A DNA stretch of 64,000 bases, from NCBI RefSeq assembly GCF_024834075.1, contig NZ_JANUXR010000003.1:62001-126000 (forward strand). The letters run 5' to 3'. This DNA comes from Corynebacterium sp. HS2168-gen11 (GTDB lineage Bacteria; Actinomycetota; Actinomycetes; Mycobacteriales; Mycobacteriaceae). Position numbers and translations under genes: made by a program. Positions 17,196 to 25,152 of the stretch are shown here, one piece after another (the first letter of the stretch is position 1; every line of letters begins with the position of its first letter). The notes under the pieces were generated by a model. The model was not told where the DNA came from. It worked only from the letters and a program-made list of their open reading frames with translations, and searched no databases.

Positions 17196-17400
17196 TGCGT
17201 ACTGTCAGCGCTGCTGCCTGGGGTGGCGCCGCCGTGCCTGGGGTTGCCGCCGCGCCTGGCGTGCCGTCGCTGCTGCTGCCACCATGCCGGAGCTGCGCCG
17301 CCGTCACCTCAACCGCAACCACTGCGCCACCTCAACCGCACCCTCGCACCACCACCAACCTCCGACTACGCGCGCACCGTCACCTGCCGTACACTTAACA
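17196..17400. repeat. GC-rich low-complexity intergenic stretch
   Basis: Far richer in G+C than the flanks. It contains CTGCTGCTGCC and GCCGCCG runs and a direct repeat CACCTCAACCGCA (17305-17317 and 17328-17340). An 82-codon frame starting at GTG 17175 has a GAGGAG site but encodes only a low-complexity peptide and runs into the thioesterase gene, so it is not called. Confidence 0.6.
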
Positions 17401-17431
17401 TTTGCCTCGCATCAACCAGATAGTAGAAACC

Positions 17432-17851
17432 ATGACGCATTCTGAAAACCCAAGTATCAACACCGAACTGATCGCACTGCGGTGGGGCGATTTTGACCGT
17501 TTCCAGCACGTGACCAACTCCGCCTATATCGAGATCGCCCAAGAAGCACGCATGGCTTTTGCACAACGTGAATTCACCTCGCGCGGCCTGGAAATCCCTG
17601 CAGTGTTCGTGCGCAAAGTCGAGGCGGAATATCTCCGTCCGATCTTGCCGAACACCACGCATGTGCGGGTGGAAACACAAGTTGTTGAAATCGGCACGTC
17701 ATCGTTTACTACTCGCCAAGAGCTTTACGACGCTACCAACACGCTCACCTGCATCATCGAGGTTGTCCAGATTGTGGTTGATCCAACAACGGCACGTCCG
17801 CGTGCATTAACACAACCGGAATTAAACGTGCTCACGATGGTGACTGAATAA
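17432..17851 (+). CDS. Acyl-CoA thioesterase, 4-hydroxybenzoyl-CoA thioesterase-like (Rv2475c-like)
   Basis: 139-residue single hotdog-fold protein. It has the motif RWGDFDRFQHVTNSAYIEIAQEARM, where the Asp/Asn-His region of 4HBT enzymes sits, and the FVRKVEAEYLRPI strand. Probably hydrolyses an acyl-CoA thioester; the substrate is unknown. The ATG at 17432 is preferred over a TTG at 17402 because the hotdog domain begins right after it. Followed 17 bases later by the next gene, likely one operon. Confidence 0.85.
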   Translation: MTHSENPSINTELIALRWGDFDRFQHVTNSAYIEIAQEARMAFAQREFTSRGLEIPAVFVRKVEAEYLRPILPNTTHVRVETQVVEIGTSSFTTRQELYDATNTLTCIIEVVQIVVDPTTARPRALTQPELNVLTMVTE

Positions 17852-17868
17852 GAGGCGTGCAGGAACGT

Positions 17869-18483
17869 ATGAGTACTGAACCTATTGTTTTTGCTGCTGG
17901 CGAGGCAGGACTTCGCTCCTTATTACAACGTGCGGTTGGCCTGGATTCCCAGGCTCTCGTGCGTTTTCAAACTGGTGAACACGGTGTGGAAGCATTTGTG
18001 TCCACACCATTTGGGGTACTTGCAGCACGCCGAATCCAAGCCTCATTAGCACACGATGGCATGGTACTTTCGGCACAAGCAGTAGTAGAGCACACAAACC
18101 TGCGAACACTCGATGCAGCCTGGCAGTTTGGTGCATTGCCACCGGTCACTGGTTTTCAGCTACTGGATGAAATCCCTGCCAATGTGGTGTATACCTTGCA
18201 TACACAAGGCCGGGATCTGGCAAAACAATTCTCCGGACCACTCGGCCCACCTGCATCATTGCTGGATCAAACAGTACTCAACGTGACAGGCGGGCACACG
18301 AGTGTGGAGGTCCCAATGCGCATGATTTTTGCCATGCACGCATTAGGTCTGATCCCAACCGTTGACGCACCAATAGAAATTCCACGTTATTTACGGGTAT
18401 CTGCCGCTGGTAGGTGGGTGCGTATTGATGCACCTTTTGGCTCGGTGTATTACGCCCAAACGTTGAATCTTTTAACCTTTTAA
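17869..18483 (+). CDS. Conserved actinobacterial protein of unknown function (Rv2474c-like by position)
   Basis: 204 residues, soluble, no signal peptide, mixed alpha/beta composition. No catalytic motif is recognised. The position between the thioesterase and glbO matches the mycobacterial hypothetical gene Rv2474c. The ATG at 17869 follows AGGAACG; an upstream in-frame GTG (17857) has no better site. The stop lies three bases from the convergent end of glbO. Function not assigned. Confidence 0.75.
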   Translation: MSTEPIVFAAGEAGLRSLLQRAVGLDSQALVRFQTGEHGVEAFVSTPFGVLAARRIQASLAHDGMVLSAQAVVEHTNLRTLDAAWQFGALPPVTGFQLLDEIPANVVYTLHTQGRDLAKQFSGPLGPPASLLDQTVLNVTGGHTSVEVPMRMIFAMHALGLIPTVDAPIEIPRYLRVSAAGRWVRIDAPFGSVYYAQTLNLLTF

Positions 18484-18486
18484 GTG

Positions 18487-18906
18487 CTACTCAGCACGGT
18501 TGATCAGCATATAGGCAACTCGTTGCATATGCAGCCACATAGCTTCATAGTGTTCTTTCGACAGCGTGACGCTATTCATTGCGGTGCGCATCATTTCAAG
18601 CCAGCGCTCTGCTTCAGCTTCGCCAATCGAAAATGGGGCATGGCGCATACGCAGGCGTGGGTGGCCGCGCCTTTCACTGAAATCTTGTGGTCCACCCCAA
18701 TATTGCACCAGGAACCAGCGCAAACGATTCTCAGCGCCTTCCCAATCATCATGCGGGTACATCGGCCCAATCAGATCATCGTTGCGGACCTGATTGTAAA
18801 ATTCATGTACGACCTTAATAAAAAGATCCTCGCCACCAACAGCGTCGTAGAAGGATTCTGGGCCATTCGTCGGCGTTTGTGTGCCATCACCAAGTGGGGT
18901 AGTCAT
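18487..18906 (-). CDS. glbO: Truncated hemoglobin, group II (GlbO)
   Basis: 139-residue globin of the trHbO class. It shows FYDAVGGEDLF (A/B helices with Gly-Gly), the YPHDDW and WGGPQDFSERRGHPRLRMRHAPFSI region with the proximal His (RHAPF), and the distal Tyr in HEFYNQV. Binds heme and O2 or NO; in mycobacteria it is linked to respiration and stress. The ATG at 18906 is chosen because the globin fold starts soon after and an AGCAGGT site precedes it; the frame extends to 19005 without homology. Convergent with the preceding gene. Confidence 0.93.
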   Translation of the reverse strand: MTTPLGDGTQTPTNGPESFYDAVGGEDLFIKVVHEFYNQVRNDDLIGPMYPHDDWEGAENRLRWFLVQYWGGPQDFSERRGHPRLRMRHAPFSIGEAEAERWLEMMRTAMNSVTLSKEHYEAMWLHMQRVAYMLINRAE

Positions 18907-19013
18907 ACCTGCTAAGTTTACGCCAGTTGGTCTGTGGCGTGTAGGCGGTCCAGCATCATTGATGGTTTCGTGAGGAACAAGGCGCAAGGCAGCGTCGTCA
19001 AGCAAGCAAAGAA

Positions 19014-19043
19014 AACCCCGCCTGAGCAGTACTCAAGCGGGGT
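19014..19043 (-). terminator. Terminator of pepN
   Basis: ACCCCGC-TGAG / CTCA-GCGGGGT stem with a short loop. On the minus strand it ends in a TTTT run. It lies 14 bases past the pepN stop. A copy of the dispersed 12-mer (18992-19003) lies directly beyond it. Confidence 0.85.
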
Positions 19044-19056
19044 AGACGAAGCTTAG

Positions 19057-21663
19057 TTAGCTGGCGTCAAACGCGCGGTTTCGCAATGCGCGCTGGACGC
19101 GAGACTGCTGCTCGGCAATAATGCGACGAATACCGCCGGCAAGATTGTCTTGCGCTAAGAACTCATCGGCACGTGCAATGCCGGCCTCGCTGATATTCCA
19201 ACTTGGGAATAGGCCTTCGACGGCGGTCTGGGCAATCTCCGAGGTCAGATCCTGCCACAGCTGAGGCACAACCTCGTAATAGCGCTCATTGAATTGCTCC
19301 ATGTAGCGATCGCGAGACAGTGCGGTTAAACCTGCCAGCTTGGCGCGGAAGATGGTATTGGAAAGATCTTTACCGGATTCGGTTAATTCGGCAAAGACGG
19401 TTGCTTTATTCTGGGCGGTGTTTTGTGCTGCTGCTGCACGTGCCGCCATGGCCTTACCATTTGCAGAAGGATCAAATTCTGCCACGGCCGCAATTGCGGA
19501 ATCAACATCTTCGATTTCACCAGCAGCAACCAGTGCATGCAGCGCATTCCAGCGCAGCTGTGCATCATTGACTAAGCCTTCCAGTGGGCTTTCGCCAGCT
19601 AAAATTGCCTGGAACAAACTCGTGGTAGCTGGGATCAGCGGCAAGCGTGCGAGCTCGGTGACAAATGCAAGCTGCACGTCAGAGCCAGGAGCTGCTTGCT
19701 GCGCAGCCTCATAATGTGCTTGTGCAAGTAGCTGATTGCCTTCTGCTGCTGCCCACTGCGGATCCGCATAGACCTTCAAGGCCTGGGTTGCTTGGGCCAA
19801 AATGTGGTTGAGCACGGCAATGGAGGTTTCTTTGCGGGCACCACGGGCCACGAGGTTAATGAAATCACGTGCGCGCATCTTGCCGTCGCGAGTCATTTCC
19901 CAGGTTGCTGACCAGCACAGTGTGCGTGGCATCGCTGCAGAAATCTTATCAATATTGTGCACAACGAATTCCAACGAACGTTCGTCGAGCACAATCATGC
20001 AGTAGGTGAGATCATTATCATTGACCAAAACCAGATCTGCTGCGCTTTCACCGATGAGCTCTGGCAATTCCACGCGGGCACTGTCAATATCGAATTCGAC
20101 CAAGTGGGTGCGCACAACTTCCTCGCCAACCAAGCTGTACAAGCCAACTGCCGCGCGGTGGGTACGCAATTCACCAGCCCCTGGTTGTGCACCTTCTTGG
20201 GTAATTGCAAAGGAGGAGTAGGCGCCGTTTTCAATAGTCACTTCCGCGCTGAGGCGGTTAATACCGGTGGTCTTCAGCCACTGGTTTGCCCAGTTGGAAA
20301 GATCGCGGCCAGACGCCTTTTCCAGTGCTGAAAGCAAATCAGCGAATGTAGCATTGCCGAAAGCATGGGTTGCAAAGTGTTCACGCACACCAGCAAAGAA
20401 AGCATCGCGGCCAACATATGCTTGTAGCTGCTTTAATACTGAAGCGCCCTTGGCGTAGGTAATACCGTCGAAGTTTTGCTCCACGGTTTCAATATCGCTG
20501 GCATCCGTTGAAATTGGGTGGGTGGAAGGCAGCTGATCTTCCTGGTACGCCCATGACTTTTCGGCATTGGCGAAGGTCACCCAAGCATCTTCATATTTCG
20601 TGGCTTCGGCCTGAGAAATGGCGGCACCCCAGGTTGCGAACGACTCGTTCAACCAGAGGTCATCCCACCACTTCATGGTGACGAGATCGCCAAACCACAT
20701 GTGCGCCATTTCATGCAAAATTGTTTCACAGCGACGCTCGTAGGCATTTTGCGTGGTCTTGGAGGTGAAAATGTATTCGTCACGGAAGGTCACGGCACCA
20801 GCATTTTCCATAGCGCCGGCATTGAAATCTGGCACGAACAGCTGATCGTACTTGTTAAATGGATAGGCGATACCAAAATTCTGGTGGTAGAAATCGAAGC
20901 CCTGCTTGGTTTCGAGGAAAATCTCATCGGCATCCAGGTGCTCTGCCAAAGACTTGCGGCAGTAAATGCCGAGCGGAATCTGCAGTTCCGTTGGCTGATC
21001 GGCTGGTGTTTGTTCGTAGTGGGTCAGCTTGCCGTTCCAGAGGTTATTGACCACGTGGAAGTCACCAGCGCAGATGGCAATCAGGTAGGTGGAAAGTGGG
21101 TAATCAACCTTTGATTGGAATACGGAAACTTGGCCCTGGTTGGTGATCAGCTGTGGAGCATTGGTCACAACTTTCCAATGCGAAGGTGCTGTGACCGAAA
21201 TATCGTAGGTAGCTTTGAGATCTGGCTGGTCGAAGCAGGCGAACACGCGCTTGGCATCAACTGGTTCAAATTGCGTGTAGAAGTACACTTCTTCATCCAC
21301 TGGATCAACAAAGCGGTGCAGACCTTGGCCAGTGTGAGAATATTCGCAGGTAGCTTCGATTCGCAAGGTGTGTGGGCCTGCTGCAAGATCGGTGAGCGTA
21401 ATACCATTGGTTGGGTCGTAGGCGCCGTCGACAAGCGGTACCGCGCTGGCAGTGATGTCAATGCCATTGAGCTCAACTTTTGCCACCTCAGTTGCGATGA
21501 GATCGATAAAGGTGGTGCCTGGTTCTTTGACAGTGAAGTTTACCGTTGTGGTTGACGGGAAGGTGTGCTCACCGGTGATGTCAACGGCAAAATCGTAATG
21601 TTGCACTGAGAGCAACGCGCTGCGCTGTTGTGCTTCCTCTTGCGTTAAGTTGAGTGATGACAT
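19057..21663 (-). CDS. pepN: Aminopeptidase N (M1 zinc metallopeptidase)
   Basis: 868 residues. The substrate-binding GAMENAGAVTF motif (G-A-M-E-N) lies near residue 275. The zinc site HEMAHMWFGDLVTMKWWDDLWLNESFA follows with HExxH and the third ligand Glu 19 residues on, plus the catalytic Tyr region further along. The C-terminal part is the ERAP1-like helical domain. Removes N-terminal amino acids from peptides in the cytoplasm, downstream of Clp proteolysis. No signal peptide. The start MSSLNLTQEEAQQRS at 21663 lies just inside an intergenic region with GGAAAGG-type sequence. Confidence 0.96.
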   Translation of the reverse strand: MSSLNLTQEEAQQRSALLSVQHYDFAVDITGEHTFPSTTTVNFTVKEPGTTFIDLIATEVAKVELNGIDITASAVPLVDGAYDPTNGITLTDLAAGPHTLRIEATCEYSHTGQGLHRFVDPVDEEVYFYTQFEPVDAKRVFACFDQPDLKATYDISVTAPSHWKVVTNAPQLITNQGQVSVFQSKVDYPLSTYLIAICAGDFHVVNNLWNGKLTHYEQTPADQPTELQIPLGIYCRKSLAEHLDADEIFLETKQGFDFYHQNFGIAYPFNKYDQLFVPDFNAGAMENAGAVTFRDEYIFTSKTTQNAYERRCETILHEMAHMWFGDLVTMKWWDDLWLNESFATWGAAISQAEATKYEDAWVTFANAEKSWAYQEDQLPSTHPISTDASDIETVEQNFDGITYAKGASVLKQLQAYVGRDAFFAGVREHFATHAFGNATFADLLSALEKASGRDLSNWANQWLKTTGINRLSAEVTIENGAYSSFAITQEGAQPGAGELRTHRAAVGLYSLVGEEVVRTHLVEFDIDSARVELPELIGESAADLVLVNDNDLTYCMIVLDERSLEFVVHNIDKISAAMPRTLCWSATWEMTRDGKMRARDFINLVARGARKETSIAVLNHILAQATQALKVYADPQWAAAEGNQLLAQAHYEAAQQAAPGSDVQLAFVTELARLPLIPATTSLFQAILAGESPLEGLVNDAQLRWNALHALVAAGEIEDVDSAIAAVAEFDPSANGKAMAARAAAAQNTAQNKATVFAELTESGKDLSNTIFRAKLAGLTALSRDRYMEQFNERYYEVVPQLWQDLTSEIAQTAVEGLFPSWNISEAGIARADEFLAQDNLAGGIRRIIAEQQSRVQRALRNRAFDAS

Positions 21664-21850
21664 AACTCTGCCTTTCCAACGAGATTAGGTTGTTCCCCCT
21701 ACTTTACAAATAAAACGGAAGAAAAGGGGAGTGATGGTGCATATATTGCCTCGTACGTGGGTGATTATGGTGCAAGGAGATATGAACTTTTTTAAGATTC
21801 CTAGCGCCGAAACGTCAAACAGTGTCGCGGTATCTACTACACTTCGAGGT

Positions 21851-22324
21851 ATGCGAGTTTACTTAGGAGCGGACCATGCAGGGTTCGATATGAAAAACAT
21901 TATTGTGCGTCACCTTGAAGCTGCAGGTCATGAGGTTGTGGACTGCGGTGCTCACGTATACGACGCTGACGATGACTACCCAGCGTTTTGCATCGAGGCA
22001 GCTGCCCAGGTGGTTAATGATCCAGGCTCGTTGGGTATTGTGCTCGGTGGCTCTGGCAACGGTGAGCAAATTGCCGCGAATAAGGTTAAAGGTGCGCGTT
22101 GCGCGCTGGCGTGGTCGGTTGAGACTGCACGCCTGGCCCGTGAGCATAATAATGCGCAGCTGATTGGCATTGGCGGACGCATGCACTCCGAGGATGAAGT
22201 GCTCGCGATTGTCGATGCGTTCCTCGAGCAGCCTTGGAGCGAAGCAGAACGTCACCAGCGCCGCATTGATATTTTGTCGGATTTTGAAAAGACTGGCATC
22301 GCGCCGGAAATTTCCAAATACTAA
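21851..22324 (+). CDS. rpiB: Ribose-5-phosphate isomerase B
   Basis: 157 residues of the RpiB/LacAB family. Shows MRVYLGADHAGFDMK, DCGAHVYDADDDYP, GIVLGGSGNGEQIAANKVKGARCALAWS (active site region), AREHNNAQLIGIGGRMH and HQRRIDIL. Interconverts ribose-5-P and ribulose-5-P in the pentose phosphate pathway. The start at 21851 gives the length of known RpiB proteins. An upstream in-frame ATG (21782) has AAGGAG only two bases away and would add an unrelated N-terminus, so it is rejected. Confidence 0.95.
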   Translation: MRVYLGADHAGFDMKNIIVRHLEAAGHEVVDCGAHVYDADDDYPAFCIEAAAQVVNDPGSLGIVLGGSGNGEQIAANKVKGARCALAWSVETARLAREHNNAQLIGIGGRMHSEDEVLAIVDAFLEQPWSEAERHQRRIDILSDFEKTGIAPEISKY

Positions 22325-22344
22325 GGCTTTACGACGCTAACCTC

Positions 22345-22398
22345 AAGGGGCACCTTCTTCTTCGCCGTGGATTCAGCGAGTGGTTGAAGATGCCCCTT
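22345..22398. terminator. Large hairpin between convergent rpiB and the 22.4-kb gene
   Basis: AAGGGGCA-c-CTTC and GAAG-a-TGCCCCTT arms enclose a loop of about 28 bases. There is no long T-run. It is placed where both convergent transcripts would end. The dispersed motif GCGTCGTAAAGC lies next to it (22326-22337, minus). Confidence 0.6.
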
Positions 22399-22404
22399 AA
22401 GTGT

Positions 22405-23265
22405 TTAGAAATCGAAGTCGAAATCGAAGCCGCCGCTATCTCCGCCGCCGAAGAAACCACCGTCGAAGAAGCCACCTTCATCGCTACCGTCGAAGAAGCC
22501 GCCGTCTGTAGAGCCTGTATCACCGCCGCCAAAAAAGCCGCCGTCGAAGAAGCCGCTGTCGTCGCCTGCATCGATGCCTGCGTCGGCACCGGTATCAATG
22601 CCGGCATCGGTTGGGACAACGCCACTGACATCAGGAGTAGCGGCATGAGCTACACCTGCCATGCCATGGAACAGCGAACTATAAAGCATGGAAGCACCTG
22701 CGTACCAAATGCCGGTACGAAGCGCACTTGCCCACCAAGGCTCGGAGTACCAGCCGCGTGGCACTGGCTGGCCGGCAACCATACCACCAGGATAATAGTG
22801 CGGCGTTTGTTGCGACCACGCTGGTGCAGCGGTGACATTATGGTTTTCTTCAAGCTCGACAGTTCGTGTTTCAGTAACAGCTCCTGCTTGTTTTTGACCT
22901 TCTAGGGCGGGCAGTGCCGGACCTGTCGGTAATCCCATAATCTCTCGTGCAGCGTTGATGTAATGCAGTCCTTCGAGGGCAGATTCTCGTGCCAATGCTG
23001 CTTGGCGTACAGTTTGTGCGGTTCCAAGTTGGGTAGTTGCAGCAGTATGACGCTCAGCAGCATCTGCTAAAGCCTGTGCCGCGATACTGTCGGTGGAAGA
23101 GAGCGTGAGTACTTGACTACCGAGACGCTCAGTCCACCGGCGCGCATCGGCAAGAGCATCTGCCAAGCCATCTGTGGCAGTCAGTTGCGGAGAGGTAGTA
23201 GTGGTGCGATTGAGCACGAATACCGTAAGACCAACGACGATTGCGACTAATAATAAGACAGACAC
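22405..23265 (-). CDS. Membrane-anchored protein with a Phe/Asp/Gly-rich C-terminal tail, unknown function
   Basis: About 286 residues. One N-terminal transmembrane segment (VSVLLLVAIVVGLTVFVLN), an Ala-rich helical region (residues about 35-115) that could form a coiled coil, a Tyr/Pro/Gly/Trp-rich linker, a second weakly hydrophobic segment, and a tail of FFDGG, FFGGGD and GFDFDF repeats. The tail is low complexity, acidic and aromatic, and looks intrinsically disordered. The start is uncertain. GTG 23265 has AAAGG upstream. A GGAGGT site five bases before an ATG at 23294 is much stronger but is in a frame that closes after 15 codons. One extra base would join the two as MLTSRKGVPLVSVLLL, which looks like a natural N-terminus. 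No function assigned. Confidence 0.65.
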   Translation of the reverse strand: MSVLLLVAIVVGLTVFVLNRTTTTSPQLTATDGLADALADARRWTERLGSQVLTLSSTDSIAAQALADAAERHTAATTQLGTAQTVRQAALARESALEGLHYINAAREIMGLPTGPALPALEGQKQAGAVTETRTVELEENHNVTAAPAWSQQTPHYYPGGMVAGQPVPRGWYSEPWWASALRTGIWYAGASMLYSSLFHGMAGVAHAATPDVSGVVPTDAGIDTGADAGIDAGDDSGFFDGGFFGGGDTGSTDGGFFDGSDEGGFFDGGFFGGGDSGGFDFDFDF

Positions 23266-23445
23266 GAGTGGAACACCTTTCTTGAGGTCAGCATGCGTGA
23301 CCTCCAAAAACAGAAGGTATGATGTGATACCGGCATGCGTGACCGGGGAGTGCTAGATCTTACTTGTAACAACGCTGGATATATGAGAAAAGTTCCTCAT
23401 GCCATCATGATGATGTAGACGAAACTTCTGTAAAAACCAGAAACG

Positions 23446-23664
23446 TCACTGGTCAGAGTGGTCGACGTGGCGAGTTTTGGTCCACGCTTTTACTTCATCG
23501 GAATCCCAAAGTGTGAGACCGTGAAACTTTGTGACCGGCTCAGGTGCGCGACCGCGCCCTGCGTAGCTGGTAAATGTTCCGCGTGCAGTGCCAGAGTACT
23601 GTGCGCACTCTGCTGCGGTCCATAGCTCACGTCCGGAGATGGAATCGATGATTGTTGGCTTCAT
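23446..23664 (-). CDS. Small helix-turn-helix protein (excisionase/AlpA-like)
   Basis: 72 residues. The pattern LWTAAECAQYSGTARGTFTSYAGRGRAPEPVTKFHGLTLWDSDEVKAWTKTR is that of winged-helix HTH_17 / excisionase-type DNA-binding proteins: TAAE, a Ser-x-x-Thr recognition helix, a wing with two aromatic positions, then a Trp-containing terminal helix. The ATG at 23664 has TATAGT seven bases upstream, as in leaderless corynebacterial mRNAs. Target unknown. It may regulate itself or a neighbour; it could be a prophage relic, but no phage genes lie nearby. Confidence 0.75.
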   Translation of the reverse strand: MKPTIIDSISGRELWTAAECAQYSGTARGTFTSYAGRGRAPEPVTKFHGLTLWDSDEVKAWTKTRHVDHSDQ

Positions 23665-23788
23665 GTGCCTAACTATAATCGAGGCAATTTCAAAGAACTA
23701 ACAGTGGGGTAAATCACGTTTCGGCAGATTCATGCCGAATAGAGGAGGAAAGAAATTGTAGAAAAGTGTCTACAGGGGTGCTGTGCGA

Positions 23789-23806
23789 TTAGTTTGTCTA
23801 AACTAA
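23789..23806. promoter_or_regulatory. 18-bp palindrome, possible operator
   Basis: TTAGTTT and AAACTAA arms (7 bp, perfect) around GTCT. It is about 125 bases upstream of the HTH gene at 23664 and could be its operator. It resembles a DtxR box in its ends (TTAG...CTAA) but has the wrong spacing. Confidence 0.4.
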
Positions 23807-23857
23807 GCAGCTTATCGGGTGGAAAAGATAAAGACCGAGGTGTGCGTTGCGTGATTT

Positions 23858-23880
23858 TTAACCAAAATAAGTTTGGTTAA
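23858..23880. promoter_or_regulatory. 23-bp palindrome, possible operator or hairpin
   Basis: TTAACCAAA and TTTGGTTAA arms (9 bp, perfect) around five bases, 52 bases from the first palindrome (start of this one minus end of the other). No T-run follows. Confidence 0.4.
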
Positions 23881-24214
23881 GTGGACGTAAAATTCATCGC
23901 TGAGGATCTCCTATGGGGTACACATTCGGGGGCGATGGGCGGGAAAACGAGAACATGTGTGACCAAAAAGTGCCTGCCGCGTCGATGGTCTGGTTTTACT
24001 AGTGAGGAACATGGGTGAAGTGACGTGAGTGACAATGGTGCTGCAGTGGAATTGTAGACCTGGTGTGAATATGCATCTTGACGGTGAAAATTGCGCAACG
24101 CTACATGATGCGCTAAAGTGATCGATGCACAACGGATAGTTTCGCGTACTTTGTGTTTTTACATGCAGGTTTTCTGCACATATAAGCAATTCAAGTTCAC
24201 TGAAATATCCACGT

Positions 24215-24289
24215 GGGAATGTCGTATAGTGGCTATTACCCCAGTCTTCCAAACTGGTGACGCGGGTTCGATTCCCGTCATTCCCTCCA
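24215..24289 (+). tRNA. tRNA-Gly (anticodon TCC)
   Basis: Acceptor arm GGGAATG/CATTCCC (7 perfect pairs), T arm GCGGGTTCGATTCCCGT, anticodon arm CCAGT-CTTCCAA-ACTGG with anticodon TCC. The discriminator is T. The CCA end is encoded (24287-24289). Confidence 0.95.
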
Positions 24290-24991
24290 ATATTTTCACA
24301 CTCATTACCTCAAGGATTATCTTCTCGGGAGGCAATGGGTGTTTTTTGATTCTCACGTTGATCCTTAAGTTCAAGTGGTTGATAGGCTACGCCGCGAATT
24401 TCAATGGAGTGTGACAATGCATGCTCTCATGGACTTTCTTCAATGGCAGTCATGCTTGCGAGTCATAAGTAAAAGCTTGTAGCTGGTGCATGCCCCTTCG
24501 CTGAAACCTTGATGGATGCTTGCTGAAGCATTGATTCCCCTTCGCTGAAATTCCGATGAATGGTAGCGCGGTTGTGTGTGCCGTATTGATGCGCGAGTTC
24601 GTCGATGTATCTAGGGCAGTATCAAGGCGCCGGTGTGTGGTGGTGAAATTGTGCCAAGGGGTTGGCGTCGCCGAGCAAATCTTGGCACGTGATTGTCGGA
24701 GACTTCAACGCTGTGCGTGAGTGTGCAAGCGTAGGCGAATGGTATGCATTGCGTATTTGTAGGATTGTGGCTCCTGGGTTGTGGCTGTCGTGCGTGCATT
24801 GTGTGCGTTGGAGAACCTGGAAGAGGTGTTGAAACGTGCGTGAACCTTGAACGTTGAAAGTTATGTGTGAAAAGGCGCCTAAAAATAGCCTCTGACCAGC
24901 CGATTAGGTAAATCCGAAAAAGTCTGGCAATATTTCTCCTGTCGCCAAGAGCGGCGTTACTTGAAAGAGAATCTTCTCTTGGAGAGTAAAT
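24290..24991. other. 700-base gene-free region between tRNA-Gly and tRNA-Pro
   Basis: No gene is supported. It contains an imperfect direct repeat: CCCCTTCGCTGAAA at 24493-24506 and 24537-24550, each followed by a TT..GATG-type sequence. A GC-rich portion lies at 24590-24840. The tRNA-Pro promoter should lie near 24900-24980. Confidence 0.5.
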
Positions 24992-25065
24992 CGGGACGTG
25001 GCGCAGCTTGGTAGCGCACCTGTTTTGGGTACAGGGGGTCGCAGGTTCAAATCCTGTCGTCCCGA
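24992..25065 (+). tRNA. tRNA-Pro (anticodon TGG)
   Basis: Acceptor arm CGGGACG/CGTCCCG (7 perfect pairs), anticodon arm CCTGT-TTTGGGT-ACAGG with anticodon TGG, T arm GCAGGTTCAAATCCTGT. Discriminator A. A full CCA is not encoded. Confidence 0.95.
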
Positions 25066-25152
25066 CAATAGCCCCCGAGGAGCATAAATTCACGTGCGCC
25101 TCGGGGGTTAAAGTCAATATTGCCCCTATTAGATCTACAGGAGAGAACGCTC

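Larger units (their letters stand above)
23665..24214. other. 550-base gene-free region with two palindromes
   Basis: No gene is supported. Two clear palindromes lie here: TTAGTTT-GTCT-AAACTAA (23789-23806) and TTAACCAAA-N5-TTTGGTTAA (23858-23880). They look like operator sites or small hairpins. The region ends in the promoter of tRNA-Gly. Confidence 0.6.

Noticed and set aside
17175-17423. 82-codon frame with a GAGGAG site and GTG start
   Set aside because: Encodes only Pro/Leu/Cys/Ala low-complexity sequence from a GC-rich patch and lies against the thioesterase start.
21731-21850. N-terminal extension of RpiB (start at 21731 or 21782)
   Set aside because: Would add an unrelated peptide before the conserved MRVYLGADHAGF; the Shine-Dalgarno spacing at 21782 is too short.
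23789-23806. DtxR iron box
   Set aside because: The ends resemble one, but the palindrome is 18 bp with a 4-base centre and lacks the GGTTAG core; kept only as an unassigned palindrome.
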